Of a DNA stretch of 46,170 bases, positions 16,013 to 23,482 are shown piece by piece (the first letter of the stretch is position 1; each line of letters opens with the position of its first letter). The DNA is taken from contig JAFRVI010000031.1 in NCBI GenBank assembly GCA_017438525.1, forward strand, positions 1-46,170. Reading direction: 5' to 3'. The notes under the pieces were generated by a model that was not told where the DNA came from, searched no databases, and was given only the letters and a program-made list of their open reading frames with translations. Both the position numbers and the translations under genes were made by a program. This DNA is from Clostridia bacterium. Its GTDB lineage: Bacteria > Bacillota > Clostridia > Oscillospirales > RGIG8002.

Positions 16013-16049
16013 AAAGCCCCTCCCGACCGAAGTGGTCGGGAGGGGCTTT
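16013..16049 (+). terminator. Terminator of the sigma module
   Basis: AAAGCCCCTCCCGACC (16013-16028) pairs with GGTCGGGAGGGGCTTT (16034-16049), a 16-bp perfect stem. The trailing T-run is short. Upstream A residues would let it work on both strands. Confidence 0.8.
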
Positions 16050-16051
16050 GC

Positions 16052-16075
16052 CGTGCGCTTTTCGTATTTGTGCGC
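16052..16075 (+). repeat. Right copy of the 24-bp direct repeat flanking the sigma module
   Basis: It differs from 12077-12100 at one position (A for G at 16066). As on the left, it directly follows a terminator hairpin. Confidence 0.8.
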
Positions 16076-16107
16076 AAAGGATGAGTACCGATCAAGTTTT
16101 CAGTTTA

Positions 16108-16136
16108 TTGACTGCCGCTCGATAATGTGATATAAT
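16108..16136 (+). promoter_or_regulatory. Promoter of the 16172 lipoprotein
   Basis: TTGACT (16108-16113), 17-nt spacer, TATAAT (16131-16136), about 36 nt ahead of the start codon. Confidence 0.8.
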
Positions 16137-16171
16137 CAAAGCAGAAAACTAAATAAGGGAGGTCGGGAATT

Positions 16172-16687
16172 ATGATGAAGAAAACGGTCAGATCCGTTAT
16201 CGCATCCGTGTTGCTCGTCTGCATTGTGCTGTGCGTCTGCGGCTGCGAAAAGACCGCGTCAAGCGCGGAGAAGCGCTTTGCGGAGGTGTTTGCGGATGCC
16301 GCTTCGCTGCCCGCAGGATACTTTGACCGCCGCATCGACGGCGAGCCGGAGAAGCTCGTGATCGTTGTCACTGACGACAGAGCGAGCGTAAAACAGCGCT
16401 ACGTTGAGTTGCTCGGCGAGGAATACGCCGACCTCATCGTTCTTGAGAAGCACGAGCTTTCCGATGCGGAGCTCGGGAGCCTTATTGACGAGATAGGTTC
16501 GTACCTGAACGCAAGGGGGTTCAAGTATAACGCTTTCTCTAAGTCTGAAGGCAACATCATTCAATTCGGCGTCAACGAGGCTAACAGAGAAGCGTGCAAT
16601 CTTGCGGATGAGATTTCCGAGAGTTTCGGTGTTCACGTGATTATCGAGATCAGGGGCGATATCGAACTTCTTTCCGACGGAGATTAA
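16172..16687 (+). CDS. Small lipoprotein of unknown function
   Basis: This 171-residue protein has a basic N-terminus, a hydrophobic core (about 8-23), and a Cys-rich signal end (LCVCGCEK) consistent with a lipobox at about Cys25. The mature part is a mixed alpha/beta sequence without a motif I recognise: LVIVVTDDRASVKQRYVELL, then NIIQFGVNEANREACNLAD and a closing VIIEIRGDIELL. The alternation suggests a small ferredoxin-like fold, which is speculative. AGGGAGG precedes two adjacent ATG codons (16172 and 16175). It has its own promoter and a bidirectional terminator, so it is probably a single-gene unit convergent with upp. Confidence 0.7.
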   Translation: MMKKTVRSVIASVLLVCIVLCVCGCEKTASSAEKRFAEVFADAASLPAGYFDRRIDGEPEKLVIVVTDDRASVKQRYVELLGEEYADLIVLEKHELSDAELGSLIDEIGSYLNARGFKYNAFSKSEGNIIQFGVNEANREACNLADEISESFGVHVIIEIRGDIELLSDGD

Positions 16688-16711
16688 AAACGGTCGCGAT
16701 TGCAAAAGAAC

Positions 16712-16737
16712 AACGCCGCTCCTTATGGAGCGGCGTT
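16712..16737. terminator. Bidirectional terminator between convergent genes
   Basis: AACGCCGCTCC (16712-16722) pairs with GGAGCGGCGTT (16727-16737), loop TTAT. It lies between the 16172 gene and upp. A T-rich tract follows on the plus strand and A-rich sequence precedes it. Confidence 0.8.
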
Positions 16738-16754
16738 CGCGTATTTGTTTTGTT

Positions 16755-17390
16755 TTACATCGTGCCGAAGATACGGTCGCCGGCGTCGCCGAGACCGGGG
16801 ACGATGTAGCCGTTCTCGTTGAGCTTCTCATCGAGGCAGCCGCAGTAGAGCTGAACGTCGGGATGCGCGTCCATCAGGCGCTTGATGCCGACGGGGGCGG
16901 CGATGATGGACATGAACTTGATGTGCTTGCAGCCGCGCTGCTTGATGAAGTCGACCGCGGCGCAGGCGCTTCCGCCCGTCGCGAGCATCGGATCGAGCAG
17001 GATGACGAGGCGCTTGTCGATGTCCTCGGGCAGCTTGCAGTAATATTCATGGGGCTCAAGAGTCTCGTGATCGCGATAAAGGCCGATATGTCCGACCTTC
17101 GCGGTGGGCACGAGCGCGTGGATGCCGTTGACCATTCCCAGACCGGCGCGGAGGATGGGGACGATGGCGAGCTTCTTGCCGGCGATGACGGGGGAGACGG
17201 TCTTGGTAATGGGCGTCTCGATCTCGATCTTTTCGGTGGGCAGGTCGCGGAGCGCCTCATAGCCCATCAGGATCGCGATCTCCTCGACGAGCTCGCGGAA
17301 CTGCTTGTTTCCGGTCCTGACGTCGCGCAGGAGGGTTATCTTGTGCGAGATCAGCGGATGGTTGAAGATAGTCGGATTTTCGTGATGCAT
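16755..17390 (-). CDS. upp: Uracil phosphoribosyltransferase
   Basis: This 211-residue cytoplasmic enzyme salvages uracil by joining it to PRPP to give UMP. The PRPP-binding loop is in [20 protein letters not shown], and the uracil-binding C-terminal [17 protein letters not shown] is intact. Length and N-terminus ([20 protein letters not shown]) are typical of the family. It is transcribed alone on the minus strand from a good promoter at 17420-17448, with GGAAGGGG about 9 nt before the ATG. Confidence 0.97.
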   Translation of the reverse strand: MHHENPTIFNHPLISHKITLLRDVRTGNKQFRELVEEIAILMGYEALRDLPTEKIEIETPITKTVSPVIAGKKLAIVPILRAGLGMVNGIHALVPTAKVGHIGLYRDHETLEPHEYYCKLPEDIDKRLVILLDPMLATGGSACAAVDFIKQRGCKHIKFMSIIAAPVGIKRLMDAHPDVQLYCGCLDEKLNENGYIVPGLGDAGDRIFGTM

Positions 17391-17419
17391 TTTCTTTTGC
17401 CCCTTCCTTGATTTTTTAC

Positions 17420-17448
17420 ATTATAGCACAAGCTCCGGCTCAATGCAA
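17420..17448 (-). promoter_or_regulatory. upp promoter
   Basis: Minus strand: -35 TTGCAT (17443-17448), 17-nt spacer, -10 TATAAT (17420-17425). Confidence 0.82.
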
Positions 17449-17467
17449 CAGAATATTGACATAATAT

Positions 17468-17496
17468 TTGCTTTTATCGACAGGGTGTGATAGAAT
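17468..17496 (+). promoter_or_regulatory. Promoter of the CapA-like gene
   Basis: TTGCTT (17468-17473), 17-nt spacer, TAGAAT (17491-17496). It is divergent from the upp promoter. Confidence 0.65.
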
Positions 17497-17517
17497 TATA
17501 CACGGGAAGGTGGTACT

Positions 17518-18723
17518 ATGTATAAAAGACGCGTCGCCGCGGCGCTTCTGCTGCTGTGCGTGCTTTTCGCCTCCGCCGCCTGCGGAACGAAGGCGCCGCA
17601 GCCCGCGTTCTCGTCGGCTTCGTCGGCTCCGGGGCCTGCGCCTGCCGAGCCGCAATACGCCGTCGTGCGTCTTATGGCGGTGGGGGATAACCTCATCCAC
17701 AACGTCATTTACAATCAGGCGAAGGAGCGCGGCACCGCGGAGCTGGAATACGATTTCTCCTACGTCTACGAACACGTCAAGCCGATAATTCAGAAGGCGG
17801 ACGTCGCCTTCATCAATCAGGAGACCGTCCTCGCGGGCAAATACTTCGAGCCGTCGAACTATCCGCGCTTCTGCACTCCGACGGAGATGGGCGACTGCCT
17901 GCTCGACGTCGGCTTCAACGTCTTCAACCACGCGAACAACCATATGCTCGACAAGGGGCGGAAGGGCATCGCCGCCACGCTCGAGTACTGGGATACGCAG
18001 GCGGATAAGGATATCTGCGTCTGCGGTATGTATAAGGACGAGGCGGACCTTTACACCTGCCATTATATCGAAAAAAACGGAGTGAAGATCGGCTTTTTCG
18101 GCTTCACCGAGCACACGAACGGACTCGTCGCGCCCGACTCTATGACCGAGCGCATCGTCTACGCCGAGGACGAGGCGGTCATCAAGAAGGCGATAGACGT
18201 TATGAAGGCGGAATGCGACGTCGTCGCCGTTTCCGCGCACTGGGGCGATGAGAACTACTCCGAGCGCACCAAGACCGCGCTGACGAAGCTCGAGAAGACG
18301 CTTTCACAGAAGCTCGCCGACTGGGGCGTCGACCTGATAATCGGCACGCATCCGCACGTCATCCAGCCGATGAAGTGGCTCGACCGCGCCGACGGCGGGA
18401 AGACCTTCTGCGTCTATTCGCTCGGCAACTTCGTCTCCGCGATGAACGGCCCCTGCAATATGCTCGGCGGGCTCGTCGACCTCGATATACGCAAAAACAA
18501 CAACACCGGCGAGATCTCGATAGAGAATATCTGCTACGTTCCGCTCGTCACGCACTATAACCGCGGAATGAAAAACGTCCGCATATATCCGCTTTCCGAA
18601 TACACCGAGGAGCTCGCCTCCGCCCACGGATGCAAGGCAAAGACCTATTCCGGCTTCTCGCTGAAATATCTGAACAAGGTCGTCACCGACAATATCGAAG
18701 AGGAGTACCTTTTTGAAAAATGA
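17518..18723 (+). CDS. CapA/PgsA-family lipoprotein
   Basis: This 401-residue member of the PGA_cap family has a metallophosphatase-like fold related to CapA of poly-gamma-glutamate capsule systems. A lipoprotein signal ends at SAAC (about Cys21), followed by a Ser/Ala/Pro linker. The metal-binding pattern is visible: MAVGDNLIHN (about 57-66), INQETVLAG, FNVFNHANNHMLDKG (NHANNH), then SAHWGDEN, GTHPHVIQP and YSLGNFV. No capB or capC is nearby, so a capsule role is not supported. Orphan CapA-like proteins are common in Clostridia and their substrate is unclear. GGAAGGTGG precedes the ATG. The 3' end overlaps uvrC by 11 nt. Confidence 0.85.
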   Translation: MYKRRVAAALLLLCVLFASAACGTKAPQPAFSSASSAPGPAPAEPQYAVVRLMAVGDNLIHNVIYNQAKERGTAELEYDFSYVYEHVKPIIQKADVAFINQETVLAGKYFEPSNYPRFCTPTEMGDCLLDVGFNVFNHANNHMLDKGRKGIAATLEYWDTQADKDICVCGMYKDEADLYTCHYIEKNGVKIGFFGFTEHTNGLVAPDSMTERIVYAEDEAVIKKAIDVMKAECDVVAVSAHWGDENYSERTKTALTKLEKTLSQKLADWGVDLIIGTHPHVIQPMKWLDRADGGKTFCVYSLGNFVSAMNGPCNMLGGLVDLDIRKNNNTGEISIENICYVPLVTHYNRGMKNVRIYPLSEYTEELASAHGCKAKTYSGFSLKYLNKVVTDNIEEEYLFEK

Positions 18724-20545
18724 TCGCATTGAAGCGTGTCTGAAAAAGGCGAATTCGCTTCCGCTGACTCCCGGCGTCTACATCATGAAAAACCGCGAGG
18801 GAGAAATCATTTACATAGGCAAGGCGAAGAAGCTCCGCAACCGCGTGAGCCAGTATTTCGCGCGCTTCGAAAGCCACACCGGCAAGACGCGCCGCATGGT
18901 CGAGAACGTCTACGATTTCGACTACATACTGACCACCTCCGAGCTGGAGGCGCTGACGCTCGAATGCTCGCAGATCAAGCAGCACCGCCCGAAGTACAAC
19001 ATCCTGCTTAAAGACGACAAGGGCTTCTGCTTCATCCGGCAGAGCCGGGAGCAGTACCCGCGCTTCACCGTCGTCTATCACAAAAAGGACGACGGCGCGG
19101 AGTATTTCGGCCCGTTCATGTCCGCCGGCTCGGCGCGGCAGACGCTGGAGCTCGCGTCAAAGCTGTTCCTGCTGCCGACCTGCACGCGCAAGCTCGAGTA
19201 CGGGAAGCGCTCGGAGCGCCCCTGCCTCAACTATTTCATTAAGCAGTGCTGCGCGCCCTGCACCGGCAGGGTCCCGCCGGAGCGCTACGCCGAGAACGTC
19301 AAAGACGCGCTCGCGTTTATAAACGGCGGCATGAAGCAGGCGGTGGAGGATATGACCGCGCGCATGAAGGCGTATTCCGACGCGATGGAATACGAGAAGG
19401 CCGCGCAGCTGCGCGACCGTATCGCCGCCGTTGACCGCATCTGGCAGCGGCAGGGAGTCGTTTCCGACGACTGCCGCGAGCACGACGCCTTCGCCATCAC
19501 CTCCGACGGCGTCACGCAGTGCGTCTGCGTGCTGAACGTTCGCGAGGGCAGGGTGAAGCTGAAGGAAAGCAGCTTCTTCGACTGCGACGAGACCGAGAGC
19601 GGCCCCGAGCTGCTGACGAGCTTCATATGCGAGTATTATTCCGAAGACAGGGAGGTGCCTCCCGTCGTCGCGCTCGCGTCCGAGCCGGAGGACTTCGCGC
19701 TGCTGCGCGAGTGGCTTTCCGCGAAGCGCGGCAGGCGCGTTTCCCTGCGCTGCAAGGGCAGGGGCGACCTGCCGAAGACCGCGCGCATCTGCCTCGACAA
19801 CGCCGAGGAGGCGCTTGTGCAGTACAGCGTCCGCCGCGGCGGTAAGAAAACGAAGGCCGCCGAGGAGCTGAAGGCGTACCTCGGGCTGACCGGCGAGCTG
19901 ACGCGCATCGAGGCGTACGATATATCCCACACCGGCGGCAAAACGACCGTCGGCGGCATGGTGGTCTTCGAGAACGGCGCGCCTAAAAAGAGCGACTACC
20001 GCCGCTTCCGCGTCTCCGTCACCGGCGGCGACGACTACGCCGCTACCGCGGAGGTGCTTTCGCGCCGCCTCGCCCATCTGGGCGAGAAGGGCTTCGAGCG
20101 TCCGGACGTGATCCTGCTCGACGGCGGCGCCCAGCACGTCGCCGTCGTCGGCGAGCTTTTCAGAGAGAAGGGCGTGGATATCCCGTTCTTCGGCATGGTG
20201 AAGGATAACAAGCACTCGCTCCGCGGTCTCGTTTCGCCGGAGGGCGAGCTCGATATAGGCAAAACGACGCGGGCGTTCCGCCTGCTTTACGCCGTTTCCG
20301 AGGAGGTGCACCGCTTCGCGATAAGCTACCACCGCGCCGCGCGCTCGGCGGAGCTGAAAACGTCGCAGCTCCGCGTGATAGACGGCGTGGGCGAAAGCCG
20401 CGCCGCCGCGCTGCTGAAAGCGTTCGGAAGCGTAGACGGAGTCCGCGCCGCCACGGTCGACGAGCTCGCCGCCGTCAAGGGCATGAGCCGCGCCGCCGCG
20501 GAGAACGTCCGCAAGTTCTTCGACGCCATCCCCGCAGACGCGTGA
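18713..20545 (+). CDS. uvrC: Excinuclease ABC subunit C
   Basis: This is the 610-residue nuclease subunit of nucleotide excision repair, which makes both incisions around a lesion marked by UvrAB. Domains in order: GIY-YIG endonuclease (about 13-92: PGVYIMKNREGEIIYIGKAK), a Cys-rich segment (CLNYFIKQCCAPC), the UvrB-binding UVR motif (about 203-238: YEKAAQLRDRIAAVD), the RNase H-like endonuclease (about 380-540: RIEAYDISHTGG), and C-terminal tandem HhH (about 555-605). The TTG start at 18713 is supported by GAGGAG 7 nt upstream; it overlaps the preceding gene. Confidence 0.96.
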   Translation: MKNDRIEACLKKANSLPLTPGVYIMKNREGEIIYIGKAKKLRNRVSQYFARFESHTGKTRRMVENVYDFDYILTTSELEALTLECSQIKQHRPKYNILLKDDKGFCFIRQSREQYPRFTVVYHKKDDGAEYFGPFMSAGSARQTLELASKLFLLPTCTRKLEYGKRSERPCLNYFIKQCCAPCTGRVPPERYAENVKDALAFINGGMKQAVEDMTARMKAYSDAMEYEKAAQLRDRIAAVDRIWQRQGVVSDDCREHDAFAITSDGVTQCVCVLNVREGRVKLKESSFFDCDETESGPELLTSFICEYYSEDREVPPVVALASEPEDFALLREWLSAKRGRRVSLRCKGRGDLPKTARICLDNAEEALVQYSVRRGGKKTKAAEELKAYLGLTGELTRIEAYDISHTGGKTTVGGMVVFENGAPKKSDYRRFRVSVTGGDDYAATAEVLSRRLAHLGEKGFERPDVILLDGGAQHVAVVGELFREKGVDIPFFGMVKDNKHSLRGLVSPEGELDIGKTTRAFRLLYAVSEEVHRFAISYHRAARSAELKTSQLRVIDGVGESRAAALLKAFGSVDGVRAATVDELAAVKGMSRAAAENVRKFFDAIPADA

Positions 20546-20581
20546 TCCGCGAAAAAATCGGGCGAAAATCCAAAAAACCGC

Positions 20582-20610
20582 TTGCCATAAAGCGCCAAAT
20601 ATGATAACAT
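20582..20610 (+). promoter_or_regulatory. Putative promoter of the rsmD-coaD-cmk-plsC-ispH run
   Basis: TTGCCA (20582-20587), 17-nt spacer, TAACAT (20605-20610). An 8-bp hairpin GGTGGAAA/TTTCCACC (20621-20628 with 20647-20654) would sit at the very start of the transcript. Confidence 0.5.
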
Positions 20611-20683
20611 ATATTACTAAGGTGGAAAAGTGGGACTTCGGTGCTGTTTCCACCCGTTCACGCTGTAAAAACGGAGTGAGACG

Positions 20684-21265
20684 ATGAGAGTTGTCAGCGG
20701 AAGCGCTAAGGGCACGCCGCTCGAAGCGCCGAAGGGAATGACCACGCGCCCGACGAGCGATAAGGCGAAGGAAGGCGTTTTCAGCGCGATACAGTGCGAG
20801 ATCGAAGGCGCGAGGGCGCTCGATATTTTCGCCGGCAGCGGCGGGATGGGCATCGAGGCGCTCAGCCGCGGAGCCGCGTCCTGCGTCTTCGTGGATATCG
20901 ACCTTAACGCCCTGCGCTGCATAAAAAACAACCTCGCGAAAGCGAAGCTCGAGGGCAGGGTGGTCCGCAGGGATGCGATCGCGTTCCTGAACTCCTGCTC
21001 CGACCGCTTCGATATCATCTTCAGCGACCCGCCTTACAACAAGGGCTGGACGGCGAAGCTGCTGCCGCTTGCGGCGAAGCTGCTGGACGACGGCGGCGTA
21101 CTGCTTTGCGAGACAGACGGCGCGGAGCCGCGTCCGGAGGCGGCCGAAGGGCTGCGCCTCCGCAAGACCTACGTTTACGGCAGGGCGGTCGTCACCCTGT
21201 TTGAAAAGATTTCCGAGAAAGGAGCCGACGCCGATGAGGACAGCGGTTTACCCGGGCAGTTTTGA
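20684..21265 (+). CDS. rsmD: 16S rRNA (guanine966-N2)-methyltransferase RsmD
   Basis: This 193-residue SAM-dependent methyltransferase modifies G966 of 16S rRNA in the assembled 30S subunit. Family markers: N-terminal RVVSGSAKGTPLEAP and TRPTSDKAKEGVFSAI, the SAM-binding LDIFAGSGGMGIEALSRGA (about 46-64), and the catalytic DPPY in IIFSDPPYNKG. GGAG precedes the ATG. It overlaps coaD by 32 nt, and rsmD next to coaD is a very common arrangement. Confidence 0.95.
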   Translation: MRVVSGSAKGTPLEAPKGMTTRPTSDKAKEGVFSAIQCEIEGARALDIFAGSGGMGIEALSRGAASCVFVDIDLNALRCIKNNLAKAKLEGRVVRRDAIAFLNSCSDRFDIIFSDPPYNKGWTAKLLPLAAKLLDDGGVLLCETDGAEPRPEAAEGLRLRKTYVYGRAVVTLFEKISEKGADADEDSGLPGQF

Positions 21266-21713
21266 CCCGATCACGATGGGGCATATAGACATCATCAAGC
21301 GCGCCTCGGTGATGTTCGACAAGCTGATAATCTGCGTTATGTCCAACGCGAAGAAGACTCCCGTCTTCACGCCCGATGAGCGCGTCGAGCTTATCAAGCG
21401 CGCGACCGCGGGGATCGAAAACATCGAGGTGACCTCCTACGGCGGACTGCTCGCGGATTTCGCCCGTCAGCAGGGAGCCGGCTTCATAGTCAGAGGCCTG
21501 CGCGCGCTCTCGGATTTTGAATACGAGTTCCAGATGGCGCTTACCAACCGCAAGCTTTATCCCGACGCCGACACCGTCTTCCTGACGACCAGCGCGGAGT
21601 ATATGTACCTCAGCTCAAGCATAGTCAAAGAAGTTATTCGCAACGGCGGCTTCGTTCGGGACGCGCTTCCCGAGCAGATTGCCGATGACGTTGTTAAAAA
21701 AATAAGAGCGTAA
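21234..21713 (+). CDS. coaD: Phosphopantetheine adenylyltransferase
   Basis: This 159-residue nucleotidyltransferase carries out the fourth step of coenzyme A synthesis (4'-phosphopantetheine plus ATP to dephospho-CoA). It shows GSFDPITMGHIDII with the TxGH ATP motif, RGLRALSDFEYEFQMALTNR, and YMYLSSSIVKEVIRNGG, the variant of ISSTxxR. The start at 21234 gives MRTAVYPGSFDP, the usual N-terminus, with AAAGGAG about 10 nt upstream. The reading frame is open further upstream within rsmD, but that part has no family similarity. Confidence 0.96.
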   Translation: MRTAVYPGSFDPITMGHIDIIKRASVMFDKLIICVMSNAKKTPVFTPDERVELIKRATAGIENIEVTSYGGLLADFARQQGAGFIVRGLRALSDFEYEFQMALTNRKLYPDADTVFLTTSAEYMYLSSSIVKEVIRNGGFVRDALPEQIADDVVKKIRA

Positions 21714-21726
21714 GGAGAAGAAGACC

Positions 21727-22206
21727 ATGGATATGAACATTGACGACCTGCTCGACATAATGGACGAGCTTATTGACAAAGCGTGGAAAGTGCCGCTTTC
21801 CTCCAAGAGCATGGTGGACGTTGAGCAGATAAAGGACGTCGTCCAGGATATCCGCCTCAACATGCCCGCCGAGATCCGCCAGGCGAAGACCATCGTCGCG
21901 GACCGCAACAAGATCATCGCCGACGCCAGACGTGAAGCGGATACCGTTATCCGCGTAGCCGAGGAAAAGGCGGCGTTCATGGTCACGCAGGAAGAGGTCT
22001 ACAAGGCCGCGCAGCAGAAGGCGAACGAGACCGTCGCCCAGGCGAACAAGATGTCCGCCGAGCTGAAGCGCTCCACCAACGAGTATATCGAGAATATGCT
22101 CAAGCACACCGACGAGGTGCTCACCCAGGAGCTCACCGAGATCCGCAAGGCGCGTCAGAACATGAAGAACATCGGCCGCGGCGAAGCGCCGGCAGAGGCA
22201 GAATAA
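21727..22206 (+). CDS. Coiled-coil protein of unknown function
   Basis: This acidic, soluble 159-residue protein is almost entirely helical. After an N-terminal DIDDLLD-like segment (residues 3-45) comes a long Ala/Lys/Glu-rich heptad region (about 50-148: ADRNKIIADARREADTVIRV and AQQKANETVAQANKMSAELK) resembling the stalk of ATP synthase b/E subunits or DivIVA-type proteins. It lacks a membrane segment, so it is not a b subunit. Related proteins are often annotated only as ATPase-like next to coaD. It lies 13 nt after coaD and shares the TAATG stop/start with cmk, so it is co-translated with this housekeeping run. Confidence 0.7.
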   Translation: MDMNIDDLLDIMDELIDKAWKVPLSSKSMVDVEQIKDVVQDIRLNMPAEIRQAKTIVADRNKIIADARREADTVIRVAEEKAAFMVTQEEVYKAAQQKANETVAQANKMSAELKRSTNEYIENMLKHTDEVLTQELTEIRKARQNMKNIGRGEAPAEAE

Positions 22207-22868
22207 TGCTCAATATAGCGATTGACGGACCCTCCGGCGCGGGCAAAAGCACCGTCGCGAAAGAAGTCGCGGCGCGGCGCGGGATGCTCTATCTCGACAC
22301 CGGCGCGCTTTACCGCGCTGTCGCCCTGCGCGTGCTCGAAAGCGGCGTCGATACGCATGACGAAGCCGTGGTGGAGGCGCTCCTTCCCGGAACGGAGATA
22401 TCCCTGCGCTTCACCGACGGCGAGCAGCGCGTGCTGCTCGGAGGGCGCGACGTCAGCGACGAGATACGCACCCAGCCGGTCGCCATGGCGGCGTCGGATA
22501 TATCCGCGATGCCGGCGGTCAGGGCGTTCCTGCTCGAGCTTCAGCGCGGCATCGCCGCGAAGAACGACTGCATCATGGACGGCCGCGACATCGGCACGGT
22601 GATCCTGCCGAACGCGGATATCAAGATATTCCTCACCGCCTCCGCCGAGGAACGCGCCGCGCGGCGCGTCAAGCAGCTCGCGGAGAAGGGGATCGAAGCG
22701 GACTACGCCACGGTCGTCGAGGAGATCAAGCAGCGCGACGAGCAGGACAGCACCCGAGAAATATCTCCGCTTAAACCCGCTCCCGACGCCTGCATTATCG
22801 ACTCCACGAACATGAGCTTCGAGCAGGTGGTCGCCTTTATTTCCCGAATGATAGGAGAGCTTGTCTGA
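22206..22868 (+). CDS. cmk: Cytidylate kinase
   Basis: This 220-residue kinase converts (d)CMP to (d)CDP. The P-loop is IDGPSGAGKST (residues 5-15), followed by LDTGALYRAVAL (CMP-binding Tyr/Arg), MDGRDIGTVILPNADIKIFL, and the lid Arg cluster EERAARR. The insert between about 50 and 100 is of CMP-kinase type. The start overlaps the previous stop (TAATG) and the end overlaps plsC (TGATG). cmk-plsC-ispH is a conserved clostridial order. Confidence 0.96.
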   Translation: MLNIAIDGPSGAGKSTVAKEVAARRGMLYLDTGALYRAVALRVLESGVDTHDEAVVEALLPGTEISLRFTDGEQRVLLGGRDVSDEIRTQPVAMAASDISAMPAVRAFLLELQRGIAAKNDCIMDGRDIGTVILPNADIKIFLTASAEERAARRVKQLAEKGIEADYATVVEEIKQRDEQDSTREISPLKPAPDACIIDSTNMSFEQVVAFISRMIGELV

Positions 22869-23482
22869 TGAGTTTTTACGCGGTAGCCAAGGTTATCGTT
22901 TACCCGTTTTTCAAGCTGTTTTACGGGCAGCGCGTTATCAACAAAAAGGGCTTCCCGACGGACGAACAGGTGATAGTCGCCTCGAACCACACGTCCTTCA
23001 TCGACCCGATCCTTATCGGCATGGCGTGCAAAAAGCGGCTGTATTACATGGGCAAGGCGGAGCTCTTCCGCTTCAAGCCGTTCGGAGCGCTGATAAAGGC
23101 GCTCGGCGCGTTCCCGGTGCACCGCGGGATGCGCGATTCGGACGCCACCAACCGCGTCTATGAAATTATTAACGAAGGCAAGACCTTCGCGCTCTTCCCG
23201 CAGGGAACGCGGCTTCCGCACAGGGAGGATCCGGACGACGGCAAGCCCGGCGTCGCGATGTTCTCCGACAAGACGGGAGTCGGCGTCCTGCCTGTTTACG
23301 TCTTCAATAAAAAGGGCAAGGTGCGCGCTTTCTCGCGCAACGTCGTCGTTATCGGCGACGTGATACCCGCGTCCGAATTCTCGGTCGATGGCGGCTCGAT
23401 GCTGGATTACCGCCGCAAGTCGAAGGAGCTTATGGAAACGCTCTTCGCGCTGAAGGAAAGGGTACCGGAAAAATGGAGGTAA
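22868..23482 (+). CDS. plsC: 1-acyl-sn-glycerol-3-phosphate acyltransferase
   Basis: This 204-residue membrane-associated acyltransferase makes phosphatidic acid. The HX4D catalytic motif is NHTSFIDP (His41, Asp46). Block II is around AFPVHRG (81-87). The third block reads FPQGTR (110-115) where many family members have FPEGTR. There is one N-terminal hydrophobic segment. It overlaps cmk by one base and ispH by 10 nt, consistent with translational coupling. Confidence 0.92.
   Translation: MSFYAVAKVIVYPFFKLFYGQRVINKKGFPTDEQVIVASNHTSFIDPILIGMACKKRLYYMGKAELFRFKPFGALIKALGAFPVHRGMRDSDATNRVYEIINEGKTFALFPQGTRLPHREDPDDGKPGVAMFSDKTGVGVLPVYVFNKKGKVRAFSRNVVVIGDVIPASEFSVDGGSMLDYRRKSKELMETLFALKERVPEKWR

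Noticed and set aside
20621-20654. GTGGA/GTGGG repeats resembling MraZ boxes
   Set aside because: The spacing is 8 rather than 10, and no mraZ or division-wall gene follows; a leader hairpin explains the sequence better.
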